Positions 45,793 through 55,595 of a DNA stretch of 58,219 nt are shown here, one piece after another. The position numbers were made by a program, and so were the translations under genes. Position 1 is the first letter of the stretch. Each line of letters starts with the position of its first letter. The notes below the pieces were generated by a model, which was given only the letters and a program-made list of their open reading frames with translations, was not told the DNA's origin and ran no database searches. The stretch is from NCBI RefSeq assembly GCF_000963945.1, contig NZ_BAMW01000059.1:1-58219 (forward strand). The letters run 5' to 3'. The stretch comes from Acetobacter indonesiensis (GTDB taxonomy: Bacteria > Pseudomonadota > Alphaproteobacteria > Acetobacterales > Acetobacteraceae).

Positions 45793-47196
45793 ATGCCCGA
45801 AACTGCCGCTGCATCGCAGACTAATGAGACTTCCGCCCATTTTCGCACCATTATCATAGGCATACTTGCCGCAACCGGCGGTCTTATGTCCGGTCTTGAT
45901 ATCGGGGTCATTTCCGGCGCGCTTGATTTTGTTGCCGACACCTTCAAGGCCTCGACCTTCGCACAGGAATGGATTGTCAGCGCCATGATGGCAGGGGCGG
46001 CTATTGGGGCCGTTCTGGCCGGATGGCTGGCCCGAATTTCTGGCCGTAAATGGGCCTTGGTGGGCGGTGGAGTCATTTTCGTGCTTGGGTCACTGGCCTG
46101 TGCCTTCGCGTGGTCTGTCAGCACCATGATTGCCGGGCGCGCGTTAATGGGGCTGGCAATCGGTATCGCCGCGTTTACATCCCCCCTTTATCTGTCAGAA
46201 ATCGCCAGCGAAAATACACGCGGGGCCATGATTTCCACTTATCAGCTGATGATAACGGTGGGTATTTTTCTGGCATTCATCAGTGACACCCTGTTCAGCT
46301 ATCACGGGCAATGGCGGTGGATGTTTGGCGTTATTGCCATTCCCGGCGTGCTGTTTGTCATCGGTGTTCTGTTTCTGCCCTACAGCCCTCGCTGGCTGAT
46401 GATGCAGGGCCGCCGGGAAGAGGCGCTAGCAGTTCTGAAAGACCTGCGCCCCACCCCGCATGAAGCCCATGCAGAAATCCGTGCCATTGATGAACAGCTT
46501 CAACAACGGCAGGGTGGCTTTAGCCTGCTTCTGAAAAACGCCAATTTCCGGCGTTCCATCCTGCTGGGTATTCTGCTTCAGGTCATGCAGCAGTTCGCTG
46601 GCATTAACGTGGTCATGTATTACGCGCCAAAAATCTTCGCGCTGGCCGGATTTGTCGGCACGGCGCAGATGTGGTGCACGGCCATGATCGGCTTTGTAAA
46701 TGTGCTGGCAACGCTGGCCGCCATCGGGCTGGTTGACCGCTGGGGCCGCAAACCCATTCTGTATTGTGGTTTTTCCATCATGACGGTGGCCATGGGAGCT
46801 TTGGCCGTGCTGAACCATGTTGGGATGGACAGTCAGGCCGCCAAGGTTTTGTGCGTCTTCCTGATCATGATTTTCATTGTGGCACACGCCATGTCTGCCG
46901 GACCGCTGATGTGGGTGCTTTGTTCTGAAATACAGCCCATCAAAGGGCGTGATCTGGGCATTACCTTCTCTACCCTGACCAACTGGGTGTCCAACATGAT
47001 TGTGGGCGCGTCTTTCCTGAGCATTCTGGGGTGGCTGGGCGGTGCCAAGACGTTTGGCCTTATGGGACTGCTGAATGCCCTGTTCTTTGTTCTGACTTAC
47101 GTGTTTGTCCCTGAAACCAAAGGGGTATCGCTGGAAGTGATTGAACAAAATCTTATGGCCGGGAAAAAGCTGCGCGATATCGGGCAGAAAGTCTGA
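45793..47196 (+). CDS. MFS sugar porter family transporter (GalP/XylE-like)
   Basis: This is a 467-residue protein with twelve transmembrane helices. Sugar-porter marks are ISGRKWALVGG after helix 2, SEIASENTRGAMISTYQLMITVG near helix 4, SPRWLMMQGRREEAL before the central loop, QVMQQFAGINVVMYYAPKIF in helix 7, and VPETKGVSLE after helix 12. It most likely imports a hexose or pentose with protons. Candidates are glucose, galactose, xylose or arabinose; the sugar cannot be fixed from sequence. It stands alone with 216 bp of upstream space. Confidence 0.9.
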   Translation: MPETAAASQTNETSAHFRTIIIGILAATGGLMSGLDIGVISGALDFVADTFKASTFAQEWIVSAMMAGAAIGAVLAGWLARISGRKWALVGGGVIFVLGSLACAFAWSVSTMIAGRALMGLAIGIAAFTSPLYLSEIASENTRGAMISTYQLMITVGIFLAFISDTLFSYHGQWRWMFGVIAIPGVLFVIGVLFLPYSPRWLMMQGRREEALAVLKDLRPTPHEAHAEIRAIDEQLQQRQGGFSLLLKNANFRRSILLGILLQVMQQFAGINVVMYYAPKIFALAGFVGTAQMWCTAMIGFVNVLATLAAIGLVDRWGRKPILYCGFSIMTVAMGALAVLNHVGMDSQAAKVLCVFLIMIFIVAHAMSAGPLMWVLCSEIQPIKGRDLGITFSTLTNWVSNMIVGASFLSILGWLGGAKTFGLMGLLNALFFVLTYVFVPETKGVSLEVIEQNLMAGKKLRDIGQKV

Positions 47197-47209
47197 TTTC
47201 TTCCCTATG

Positions 47210-47240
47210 GAGCATCGGGCTTTTGCCCGTGCTCTCTTGA
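47210..47240 (+). terminator. Probable terminator of the sugar porter gene
   Basis: GAGCA-t-CGGGC (47210-47220) pairs with GCCCG-t-GCTC (47225-47234) around TTTT, 14 bp after the porter stop. The following sequence is only moderately T-rich. Confidence 0.5.
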
Positions 47241-47273
47241 CTCATTTTGCCCTCACTTTTAGCTTGCCAAAAA

Positions 47274-47303
47274 AAGGCACCGAACAGTACTGTTCTGTGC
47301 CTT
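47274..47303. promoter_or_regulatory. Near-perfect 30-bp palindrome upstream of the RND operon
   Basis: The arms AAGGCAC-C-GAACAGT and ACTGTTC-T-GTGCCTT match at 14 of 15 positions with no spacer. It is 146 bp before the RND adaptor start. An A-run precedes it and a pyrimidine tract follows, so it could also act as a terminator in either direction. The fully symmetric core fits a TetR-type operator, but no regulator gene lies beside the operon. Confidence 0.5.
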
Positions 47304-47448
47304 CTCTTTCTTCACATCGCCCTTTTTCAGGCTGCTAATCTCACCATTCCGCGCCTGCCGACGTTTAGTCTGGCAGCCCCCGCGCCTCTGGTCGTCTTAT
47401 CAGCCTCTTTTTTCTTGTTGATTTCTTTACAAGGCAGGATCCGCCAGA

Positions 47449-48633
47449 GTGACAAAGCATCACATTCCCTTACGCCCGCTTCTGGCATCGGCTGTCGCTA
47501 TGCTGGCCTTGGCAGGGTGCGACAGCAAAGCCCCTCCGCCCAATATGCCGCCCCAGAGCGTGGGCGTGATCACGTTGCAGACACAGGCCGTAAAAATTCA
47601 CACCAGCCTGCCCGGCCGTACCAGCGCGTATGAAATTGCACAGGTTCGCCCGCAGGTAACCGGCGTTATTCAGAAGCGTCTGTTTACTGAAGGTACGGAT
47701 GTTACCGCAGGGCAGCAGCTTTATCAGATCGACCCATCCCGGTATCAGGCGGCCTATGATACGGCCCGTGGCCAGTTGGCTGAAGCCGAAGCCGGTGAAG
47801 TGACAGCCCGCGCCAAGCTGGACCGTTATCGCTCACTGGTGCAGGCACACGCCGTCAGTCGGCAGGAATATGATGACGCCCTAGCCGCTGAAAAACAGGC
47901 ACAGGGGCAAATTCTCAGCGCCAAAGGTCAGGTGGAAAGTGCCCAGGTCAATCTGGGCTACACCAAAATGTATGCCCCTATTTCCGGCCGCATTGGGCGT
48001 ACCCTTGTAACAGTTGGTGCTTTGGTTACGGCTAACCAGACTGACAATACCGCCATCGTCACCCGGCTTGACCCCATTTATGTGGACGTCAATCTGCCCG
48101 CCATCACCCTGCTGCGCCTGAAGCGTGAACTGGCACAGGGCCGCATTGAACGGCAGGCTAATGGGGAAGTCCCCGTCACCCTGACCATGGAAGATGGTAC
48201 GACTTACGAACATATGGGCCGCATGGCGCTGTCTGAAGTCAACGTCGATACGTCCACAGCGTCCGTCGTGGTGCGTGCCATCATGCCTAACCCGGACAAG
48301 CTGTTGCTGCCCGGCATGTATGTACATGCTGAACTGGATGAAGGGTCTGACCCCAGCAGCCTGTTGGTGCCCCAGCAGGCCGTCAGCCACAATACCCACG
48401 GCGATGCACAGGTCTGGGTTATCAAACCAGATGACACGGCAGAATTGCGCCAGATTCAGATTGGTCAGGCTGTTGGGCAGGACTGGCTGGTCACTGGTGG
48501 CCTGAAAGCGGGTGAACGCGTGGTGATTGTCGGTGTGCAGAAAGTAAAACCGGGGGCCAAGGTCAAACCGGAAGAAGTCACCGCACCGGCCGCCGCAGCC
48601 CAAAATAACGCCAGCCAGAACAAGGGCCAGTAA
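47449..48633 (+). CDS. RND efflux periplasmic adaptor lipoprotein (AcrA/MexA type)
   Basis: This is a 394-residue membrane-fusion protein. A lipoprotein signal peptide ends with LALAGC (Cys near residue 24). The lipoyl/barrel-sandwich domain starts with TSLPGRTSAYEIAQVRPQVTG and is interrupted by an alpha-helical hairpin (about 95-165). The beta-barrel and membrane-proximal domains follow. It bridges the inner-membrane pump to the outer-membrane channel. The start is GTG at 47449 with GGCAGG upstream. The C-terminal tail is rich in Ala/Asn/Gln. It is first in the operon, six bases before the pump gene. Confidence 0.93.
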   Translation: MTKHHIPLRPLLASAVAMLALAGCDSKAPPPNMPPQSVGVITLQTQAVKIHTSLPGRTSAYEIAQVRPQVTGVIQKRLFTEGTDVTAGQQLYQIDPSRYQAAYDTARGQLAEAEAGEVTARAKLDRYRSLVQAHAVSRQEYDDALAAEKQAQGQILSAKGQVESAQVNLGYTKMYAPISGRIGRTLVTVGALVTANQTDNTAIVTRLDPIYVDVNLPAITLLRLKRELAQGRIERQANGEVPVTLTMEDGTTYEHMGRMALSEVNVDTSTASVVVRAIMPNPDKLLLPGMYVHAELDEGSDPSSLLVPQQAVSHNTHGDAQVWVIKPDDTAELRQIQIGQAVGQDWLVTGGLKAGERVVIVGVQKVKPGAKVKPEEVTAPAAAAQNNASQNKGQ

Positions 48634-48638
48634 GACAC

Positions 48639-51600
48639 ATGTCCCTGTCGCGCTTCTTTATTGATAGACCCATTTTTGCGTGGGTCATCAGTCTTATCAT
48701 CATGCTGGTTGGCGGCCTGTCCATTTTCAAGCTGCCTATCGCCCAGTATCCCTCAATTGCCCCACCGCAGATTGCTATCTCGGTTACGTATCCGGGTGCA
48801 TCCGCCAACACGGTGAATGACACCGTTGTGCGTCCCATCCTGCAGCAGATGTTCGGGCTGGATCATCTGGAATATATTTCCTCCCAGTCTTACGCATCCG
48901 GGCAGATGGAAATTGATCTGACCTTCGCACAGGGAACCAACCCTGACATTGCGCAGGTGCAGGTGCAGAACAAGCTTCAGCTTGCCCAGCCCAAACTGCC
49001 TACAGAAGTGACAATGCAGGGGCTGAGCATCACCAAAGCCGTGAAGAACTTCATGCTGGTGCTGGCCTTCATTTCGACCGATGGCAGCATGAGCGGCTTT
49101 GATATTGCTGACTATGTCGCCTCCAATATTTCTGATCCGCTCAGCCGTGTTACCGGCGTGGGTGACCACACCCTGTTCGGGTCTGAATACGCCATGCGGA
49201 TCTGGATGGACCCGGCCAAGCTGTTCAACTATGGCCTGACATCCAAAGACGTTCAGAACGCCATTCAGACGCAGAACATTCAGGTGTCTTCGGGTGAACT
49301 GGGCGGCCTGCCAGCCGCAAAGGGTATCCGTCTGGATGCCACCATCATTGGCCCAACGCGCCTGACGTCCCCGGAAGAATTCCGTAAAATTCTGCTGAAG
49401 GTGCAGCCTGATGGCTCACAGGTTCGCATTGGTGACATTGCCAAGGTTGAACTGGGCCCGCAGAGCTACAACACCAATTCATTCTATAACAACATGCCTG
49501 CTGCCGGTATGGCGCTGAAACTGGCCCCCGGTGCCAACCAGCTTTCAACCGAAGCAGCCGTGCGTGAACAGATCAAGCAACTGGAAAAGTTTTATCCGCC
49601 GGGTCTGAAAACCGTTTACCCGCTGGATACCGAACCCTTCATCACACTTTCCATTGAAGAAGTGGTTGTCACATTGGCAGAAGCCATCGGGCTTGTGTTC
49701 CTTGTGATGCTGATCTTCCTGCAAAACTTCCGTGCAACACTTATTCCCACCATTGCAGTGCCTGTTGTGTTGCTGGGCACGTTCGGGATGCTGGAACTGC
49801 TTGGCTTCTCCATCAACACCCTGACCATGCTGGCCATGGTTCTGGCAGTCGGTCTGCTGGTGGACGACGCGATTGTGGTGGTTGAAAACGTGGAACGCGT
49901 CATGACGGAGAAAAATCTTTCTCCGGTTGAAGCAGCCCGCGTTTCAATGGATGAAATTTCCGGCGCGCTGGTCGGTATCGTTCTGGTGCTGACGGCCGTG
50001 TTCCTGCCCATGGCCGCGTTCTCGGGCTCGGTCGGGGTTATTTACCGGCAGTTTTCCATCACCATTGTTTCCGCCATGTGGCTGTCTGTGCTGGTGGCTA
50101 TGGTGCTGACCCCAGCCCTGTGCGCCACAATGCTGAAACCCGGCTCGCATGAAAAAACAACCGGCGTCGCCGGGTGGTTCAACCGGAACTTTACCAAGCT
50201 GACCAACGGTTATCTTCGCGGCGTCAGCTTTCTGGTTAACCGGATGGTAGTGTCCATTCTCGGGTTTGTGGTTGTAACGGCCCTGGCTGTGTTCCTGTTC
50301 AACAGACTTCCTGCTGGCTTCCTGCCAGATGAAGATCAGGGGCTTATCTTCGGGCAGGTCACCATGCCGCCGAATACGCCTATGGAACAGACCGCTGCCA
50401 TGAACCGCGAGATCACGGATTACATTCTCAAGACAGAAGGTAATCTGGTGGAATCCGTGTTCGCCATGAATGGCTTCAACTTCGCGGGGCAAGGCCAGAA
50501 CTCAGGCGCATTCTTTATTCGTCTGAAAGACTGGAAACTGCGGCCCGCCGCATCCCAGACATCAGCGGCCATTGCCAACCGCATCATGATGCATTTCTGG
50601 TTCAACCCAAAAGCGCAGATTTTTGCCATTAACCCACCAGCCGTGCTGGAATTGGGGAACGCAACCGGCTTCGACCTTGAACTGGAAGACCGTGGGCATC
50701 TGGGCCACGAAAAACTGCTGGCAGCCCGTAACATGGTTCTGGGTCTGGCTTCCAAAGACAAACGCCTGATGGCGGTGCGTCCGAACGGTATGGAAGATGC
50801 GTCCCAGTATCACCTTGATATCGACCGGGAAAAAGCCAATGCTCTGGGCATTACGGTTGATGACATCAACAGCACCATTCAGGGGGCTTTGGGGTCGATT
50901 TATGTCAACCAGTTCACCCGCAATGACCGTGTGAAGCAGGTTTACATTCAGGGCACACCAGAAGCCCGCATGATGCCGGATGACCTGAATAAATGGTACA
51001 TTCGCAATGCCATGAACACCCTGACCCCGATGAACACATTTGTCAGCGGGCGCTGGATTCTGGGGCCACAGAAGGTTGAAAACTACAACGGCCTGAATGC
51101 CTTTGAAATTCTGGGTCAGCCTGCTGCCGGCTATAGTTCTGGGGATTCGATAGCGGCCATTAAGGACGTTCTGGCCAAACTGCCGACAGGCATTGGCTAT
51201 GAATGGACCGGCCTGTCCTTTGAACAGGTTGCCTCAGGATCTTCAACCGGACCGCTTTATGCTCTGGCGTTGGTCGTCATTCTGCTGTGCCTTGCCGCAC
51301 TGTATGAAAGCTGGGCCATTCCACTGGCGGTTATTCTGGTTATTCCGCTCGGCGTGCTGGGGGCTATTGCCGCAACCCTTCTGCGCCATATGGATAACGA
51401 CGTTTACTTCCAGGTCGGGCTGCTTACGACCGTTGGTCTGGCGGTTAAAAACGCCATTCTGATTGTCGAATTTGCCAAGGCTGGTTTTGAACGGGGGGAA
51501 AGTCTGGAAGAAGCGGTGCTGACTGCTGCCCGCGAACGTCTGCGGCCTATCCTCATGACATCCATCGCGTTTGTGGTGGGGGTTTTCCCTCTGGCAATTA

Positions 51601-51794
51601 CATCCGGTGCAGGCTCGGCTTCCCGTATCGCCATCGGCACAGCCGTTGTGGGCGGCATGACCACAGCAACCTTGTTGGCCGTCTATTTTGTGCCGGTCTT
51701 CTTTGTGGGGGTCTTGCGTCTGTTCCGTGTGAAGCGGATCAGCGAACGCAAGGAAACACCGTCTTCAGCCTCCCATGCTATCGGAAGCGAATAA
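48639..51794 (+). CDS. RND multidrug efflux pump permease (AcrB/MexB, HAE-1)
   Basis: This is a 1051-residue protein of full AcrB length with twelve transmembrane helices and two large periplasmic loops. The opening MSLSRFFIDRPIFAWVISLI is canonical. The proton-relay Asp pair lies in VGLLVDDAIVVVENVER and the relay Lys in GLAVKNAILIVEFAK. It exports hydrophobic drugs, dyes, solvents or bile-type compounds using the proton gradient. It is between the adaptor and the outer-membrane factor, with its stop just before the latter's start. Confidence 0.95.
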   Translation: MSLSRFFIDRPIFAWVISLIIMLVGGLSIFKLPIAQYPSIAPPQIAISVTYPGASANTVNDTVVRPILQQMFGLDHLEYISSQSYASGQMEIDLTFAQGTNPDIAQVQVQNKLQLAQPKLPTEVTMQGLSITKAVKNFMLVLAFISTDGSMSGFDIADYVASNISDPLSRVTGVGDHTLFGSEYAMRIWMDPAKLFNYGLTSKDVQNAIQTQNIQVSSGELGGLPAAKGIRLDATIIGPTRLTSPEEFRKILLKVQPDGSQVRIGDIAKVELGPQSYNTNSFYNNMPAAGMALKLAPGANQLSTEAAVREQIKQLEKFYPPGLKTVYPLDTEPFITLSIEEVVVTLAEAIGLVFLVMLIFLQNFRATLIPTIAVPVVLLGTFGMLELLGFSINTLTMLAMVLAVGLLVDDAIVVVENVERVMTEKNLSPVEAARVSMDEISGALVGIVLVLTAVFLPMAAFSGSVGVIYRQFSITIVSAMWLSVLVAMVLTPALCATMLKPGSHEKTTGVAGWFNRNFTKLTNGYLRGVSFLVNRMVVSILGFVVVTALAVFLFNRLPAGFLPDEDQGLIFGQVTMPPNTPMEQTAAMNREITDYILKTEGNLVESVFAMNGFNFAGQGQNSGAFFIRLKDWKLRPAASQTSAAIANRIMMHFWFNPKAQIFAINPPAVLELGNATGFDLELEDRGHLGHEKLLAARNMVLGLASKDKRLMAVRPNGMEDASQYHLDIDREKANALGITVDDINSTIQGALGSIYVNQFTRNDRVKQVYIQGTPEARMMPDDLNKWYIRNAMNTLTPMNTFVSGRWILGPQKVENYNGLNAFEILGQPAAGYSSGDSIAAIKDVLAKLPTGIGYEWTGLSFEQVASGSSTGPLYALALVVILLCLAALYESWAIPLAVILVIPLGVLGAIAATLLRHMDNDVYFQVGLLTTVGLAVKNAILIVEFAKAGFERGESLEEAVLTAARERLRPILMTSIAFVVGVFPLAITSGAGSASRIAIGTAVVGGMTTATLLAVYFVPVFFVGVLRLFRVKRISERKETPSSASHAIGSE

Positions 51795-51798
51795 GCGC

Positions 51799-53343
51799 AT
51801 GTCTGCACCGTCTTCTTCCTCACGTCCGCTCCGCTTCCGCGTGGTCTCCGTTGCTTTGGCAACGGGGCTGCTGTCGGGGTGCACGATGATCCCGAAATAC
51901 AAGCGGCCAACGCCCCCTGTGGCAACCACATGGCCCGCTTACCAGAATACCGCCAACCCTAAACTTCAGCAGGCCGCCTATGATATTGGGTGGAGCGATT
52001 TCTTTACCGACCCGCGGCTGAAAGCGCTGATTGCCATCGCTATCCGTGAAAACCGCGATATTCGCGTTGCGGCGGCAAACATTGCTGAAGCCCAAGGCCA
52101 GTATGATGTACAGCATGCAGGCCTGTTCCCGACCATCAGCGCAACAGGCGGCCCGATGTATCAGGCCCCATCTGACGCGGCAGGGCTAAGCTTCGCACCG
52201 GGGCTTGGAACGTCCAGTTCCGAAAGCTCCGGCATGAGCATCGCGCGTGACCCGTTCCGCTATTATCAGGGTGGTATCGGCTTTTCATCTTATGAAATTG
52301 ACCTGTTTGGCCGTATTCGCAGTCTGACGCGCGAGTCTGCTGAAAAAGCTTTCTCGCAGGAAGCAAACCTGCGCGGTATGCTTATCAGTATCGTTTCACA
52401 GGTTGCGACAGCCTATGTGACATGGCTGGGCGACCGTGAATTGCTGGCAGTTGCAGAAAATACTCTTGCCGCGCAGGAAGATACCCTGCGGCTCACCCGC
52501 CAGAAATATGACCACGGTGAAGCCAATCTGCTGACCGTGCGTCAGACAGAAACGCAGGTGCGCCAGAGCGCTGGCCTACGGGCAGATGCACGCCGCAAAA
52601 TTGCACAGGATGAAAACCTGATCACCCTGCTGATCGGCGCGCCCATACCCGGCACGCTGCCTGACCCCCGCCCCTTGGGCCAGCAGAGCATTCTGGCAGA
52701 TATCCCTGCTGGGCTGCCGTCTGATCTGCTGACACGCCGCCCAGACATTGTAGCCGCCGAGCACGATCTGTTGGCGGCTCAGGCCGATATCGGTGCGGCG
52801 CGGGCTGCGTTTTTCCCGCGTCTGACCCTGACGGCAAGTGATGGGATTTCCAGTCTTGCATTCAACAAGCTGTTCACATCTGCCGCGACCACGTGGGGCC
52901 TGAACCCGCAGCTACAGATCCCGCTCTGGACATGGGGTATGAATAGCGGGAACCTGAAAGCCTCAAAAGCAAGACGGAACGGCAAAATCGCCTCTTACGA
53001 AAAGACGGTGCAGTCCGCCTTCCGTGAAGTTGCCGATGCACTGGCTGCCCGGTCGGCTTATCTGGATGAAAAAAAGCAGGCTGATGAGCTGGTTTTGGCT
53101 TCTGCCGACGCCTATCGTCTGGCCAAAATGCGCTATGACGCTGGCACTGACTCCTATCTGACCACGCTGGATTCCCAGCGGGCCTATCTTCAGTCACAGC
53201 AGAACCAGATTACGGTCAACGTGGCCAATTATCAGAACCTGATTACCATTTACCGTGCATTGGGCGGTGGCTGGAAAGAACATTCTCTTCCCCCACAGTC
53301 CCCTGTCTCAATCGCGCATCAGCCGGTTTCGCAAACAGGCTGA
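51799..53343 (+). CDS. RND outer-membrane factor lipoprotein (OprM/NodT type)
   Basis: From the ATG at 51799 this is a 514-residue TolC-like channel of the NodT family. The lipobox LLSGC puts the acylated Cys at residue 28. Two OEP repeats follow; repeat signatures are GWSDFFTDPRLKALIAIA at the start, the SSYEIDLFGRIRSL strand, and the ARAAFFPRLTLTASDG segment in the second repeat. It forms the trimeric channel of the efflux system. The frame is open to 51775 inside the pump gene, but the later ATG gives the better signal peptide. A strong terminator follows. Confidence 0.93.
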   Translation: MSAPSSSSRPLRFRVVSVALATGLLSGCTMIPKYKRPTPPVATTWPAYQNTANPKLQQAAYDIGWSDFFTDPRLKALIAIAIRENRDIRVAAANIAEAQGQYDVQHAGLFPTISATGGPMYQAPSDAAGLSFAPGLGTSSSESSGMSIARDPFRYYQGGIGFSSYEIDLFGRIRSLTRESAEKAFSQEANLRGMLISIVSQVATAYVTWLGDRELLAVAENTLAAQEDTLRLTRQKYDHGEANLLTVRQTETQVRQSAGLRADARRKIAQDENLITLLIGAPIPGTLPDPRPLGQQSILADIPAGLPSDLLTRRPDIVAAEHDLLAAQADIGAARAAFFPRLTLTASDGISSLAFNKLFTSAATTWGLNPQLQIPLWTWGMNSGNLKASKARRNGKIASYEKTVQSAFREVADALAARSAYLDEKKQADELVLASADAYRLAKMRYDAGTDSYLTTLDSQRAYLQSQQNQITVNVANYQNLITIYRALGGGWKEHSLPPQSPVSIAHQPVSQTG

Positions 53344-53364
53344 TCTTCGCCGGATGTGTTTTTG

Positions 53365-53400
53365 CAAGGGGATGTTCCAATAGGAATATCCCCTTTTTTA
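53365..53400 (+). terminator. Rho-independent terminator of the RND operon
   Basis: AAGGGGATgTTCC pairs with GGAAtATCCCCTT around AATA and is followed by a T-run. It is about 22 bp after the outer-membrane-factor stop. Confidence 0.92.
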
Positions 53401-53714
53401 TTGGGTGTGTACGGACAGACCGGTTGAAAATCGACAAGAACTGTCTGCATCGACAGACGCTTTCAAACCAATCTGATTAGTTTAACTGCCTAAAACCTTA
53501 GCTTTTCCCGGCTTTCGTCCATTTGGCTGATGTATTTACCTACCACCACAGCACTTCTCCAAAACCATGATCTTCCCCTGCCAGTGGTTTGACAGCAGTT
53601 TTTAGGAAAGAAGCGATCTGCGAGTGATCCGCCAGTATTGGACACTCTGCTTTGCTTCTTCGCGCCTTTCCGGCTTATCAAGCGCCCACGTACACTCCGT
53701 CGCTGTAACCAGAC
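53401..53714. other. Gene-free region between the RND operon and the GNAT gene
   Basis: About 310 bp separate the terminator from the stop of the convergent acetyltransferase gene. A 63-codon minus-strand frame (53490-53681) exists but lacks a ribosome-binding site and recognisable features. A small hairpin CTGTC(tgcatc)GACAG occurs near 53441-53456. I see nothing else. Confidence 0.4.
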
Positions 53715-54281
53715 TTACAAGACAAGCTGCATTGCACAGCGTGAGCCAACAGGAAGGCCAGAGGCTTCTTCCTCATGCACGAGGCTCTGAAGGCGGCACT
53801 CAGGCTCCGATCTCTCAACCAATCGAAATCCTAATTTTTCATAAAACGGACGGTTCCACGGTACATTTAGAAAAGTCGTTAAGGTAATGCGCTGGTAGGT
53901 ATGCTCACTCGCAAAATGACACGCTGCCGCAATCAAGGCACGCCCCACTCCCCGCCCTTGCGCAACAGGCTTCACCGAGACTTCAAGAATATGCAAATCT
54001 CGACCTTGGGATTCTGCACTTAAAAAACCGACAGGTTGATCCTCACGATCGGCTGCAACCCAACAGGTGCCTGCTTTGATACACGCCAGATGTTTTGTTT
54101 CTGAAACCGCAGGCTCATCATCCGCCAAAAATGCCAGTTGCGGTAACTGGCGAAAAATCTCGGCCGCAGCACGCTCCACTTCTGGTAGCAGACTGGCATC
54201 TGGCGGCCTCCCCATACGCACATGATACGAACGATCAGAGGACGGATTGGTAAAGTCGGGAAGATCTGAAAAACTGCTCAT
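53715..54281 (-). CDS. GNAT-family N-acetyltransferase
   Basis: With the ATG at 54281 this is a 188-residue GNAT protein. The acetyl-CoA-binding motif A is VKPVAQGRGVGRALIAAACHFA (Gln-x-x-Gly-x-Gly/Ala form). Motif B follows with ITLTTFLNVPWNRPFYEKLGF. Substrate is unknown; the group includes RimI-like and antibiotic or small-molecule acetyltransferases. The upstream extension of the frame to 54401 crosses the terminator of the TonB operon and is not used. No clear ribosome-binding site is seen. Confidence 0.85.
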   Translation of the reverse strand: MSSFSDLPDFTNPSSDRSYHVRMGRPPDASLLPEVERAAAEIFRQLPQLAFLADDEPAVSETKHLACIKAGTCWVAADREDQPVGFLSAESQGRDLHILEVSVKPVAQGRGVGRALIAAACHFASEHTYQRITLTTFLNVPWNRPFYEKLGFRLVERSEPECRLQSLVHEEEASGLPVGSRCAMQLVL

Positions 54282-54308
54282 ATTGTCTGTTTTACAAGCA
54301 ATTCCGCA

Positions 54309-54342
54309 TAAAAAAAGGCCGTCCAAGACAGCCTTTTTTCTT
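54309..54342 (-). terminator. Rho-independent terminator of the TonB operon
   Basis: On the minus strand AAAAGGCTGTC pairs with GACGGCCTTTT around TTGG, with one G-U pair, and runs into seven T. It is 17 bp after the stop of the TPR gene. Confidence 0.9.
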
Positions 54343-54358
54343 ACCCAAATACGAAAAC

Positions 54359-55591
54359 TTATTTTTTCGCAACAGGCGGAGGAGAGAGTTTCAACACCCA
54401 AAGCTGGGCAATATCATGGGCACCACTATCGCCTTCAACAGACTTCAGCGTTGCAATGGCATCGGCCTTCTTACCAGCCTGCATCTGTGCCAGGCCGAGG
54501 TGCAGACGGGCAATGTTTACATCAGCCACACCTTTGGAAATAGCCTGCTGCATCAGGTCCAGACCTTTATCAGCCTGACCGAATGTGACGTAGTTATAGC
54601 CAACGGTCAGCAGTTCGTCGCCAGTTTTTGCCTTCTGTGCTTTGGCTTCATCAGCAGCGATAGACGCCTTCTTATCGGCAACGGTCTTTTCAACCAGAGC
54701 CTTCAGACGGGCCTGACGAGGAGCTTCCGCGCCCTGCCCCAGAACATTGGCTTCATAGCCTTTGTTCATCAGGTCGAGTGCAAGCTGTGGCATACCATTC
54801 TGTGTGGCAATTTCCGTCATTTCCATGAAATCACGGGCCTGGGACACATTCCCGGCAGCCAGACGAATACGATAGACATCAAGCTGCAACGTCGGCGGGA
54901 TTTTGGAATTGACAATCAGTTCGTGCAGCAGAAGATCCCAGTATTCCTTCTTGGGGTAATACGTTGCCAGCATGACGTATGCATGCGTGCTGGCTGTGGC
55001 ATCTTTCATGGCTGTGGCGCTGGCAGCCAACATCTGCAGCTGAGATTCAGCCGGGGCCTTCTTGGCCTTTACTTCCGCATCAATCTGCTCTTTCAGCACC
55101 CGAACCGTGTTCGGATAATCTTTTTGCAGATAGTAAGACTGCGCCAGAAGCGTACCCATGGTGGCATTAGGGCCGACTTCTTTCTGATAGCGTTCAATCG
55201 CCTTGACTGCACGCGGGTAGTCTTTGGCTGTATAGGCCATTGTCGCTTCAGACATCAGCATCTGGTGCTTGGTGTCTTTAGGCGTACGGGGCGATGCAAT
55301 CAGCTTGTCATAAGCGGCGGTTGCGGCATCCACATTCCCAGCCTGCGTGGCCACGGCGGCACGCATCTGGGTAATGGTATAGGATTCATAGTCACTCTTG
55401 CTTTTTACAGCATCCGCCGCATCTACCGCAGCCATGGCTTTTGGGTAGTTATGGGCTGCAAGCGCGCTTTGCGCCTGCATTAGCGCCTTGCCAACATCCG
55501 CGCTCAGCTCATCCGCTGCATGGGCTAGAGGCTGTGCAAACGCGAACGCAACGCTGGCAAACAGCGAAATGCGTAAAAGATGGGATGACAT
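54359..55591 (-). CDS. Periplasmic TPR-repeat protein in the TonB operon
   Basis: This is a 410-residue protein with a Sec signal peptide ending AHA-AD (about residues 22-25). The mature protein is almost wholly helical with degenerate tetratricopeptide repeats, for example ALMQAQSALAAHNYPKAMAAVDAA, AYTAKDYPRAVKAIERYQKEV and NYVTFGQADKGLDLMQQAIS. AAGGACAG lies just before the chosen ATG at 55591. It starts five bp after exbD2 and is the last gene before the terminator. TPR proteins accompany some TonB-ExbB-ExbD clusters and may act as a scaffold or outer-membrane link; I infer this only from linkage. Confidence 0.85.
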   Translation of the reverse strand: MSSHLLRISLFASVAFAFAQPLAHAADELSADVGKALMQAQSALAAHNYPKAMAAVDAADAVKSKSDYESYTITQMRAAVATQAGNVDAATAAYDKLIASPRTPKDTKHQMLMSEATMAYTAKDYPRAVKAIERYQKEVGPNATMGTLLAQSYYLQKDYPNTVRVLKEQIDAEVKAKKAPAESQLQMLAASATAMKDATASTHAYVMLATYYPKKEYWDLLLHELIVNSKIPPTLQLDVYRIRLAAGNVSQARDFMEMTEIATQNGMPQLALDLMNKGYEANVLGQGAEAPRQARLKALVEKTVADKKASIAADEAKAQKAKTGDELLTVGYNYVTFGQADKGLDLMQQAISKGVADVNIARLHLGLAQMQAGKKADAIATLKSVEGDSGAHDIAQLWVLKLSPPPVAKK

Positions 55592-55595
55592 TAAA

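Noticed and set aside
53490..53681. 63-codon minus-strand frame in the RND-GNAT gap
   Set aside because: It has no ribosome-binding site, no domain and no context; considered as a possible transposase remnant but nothing supports that.
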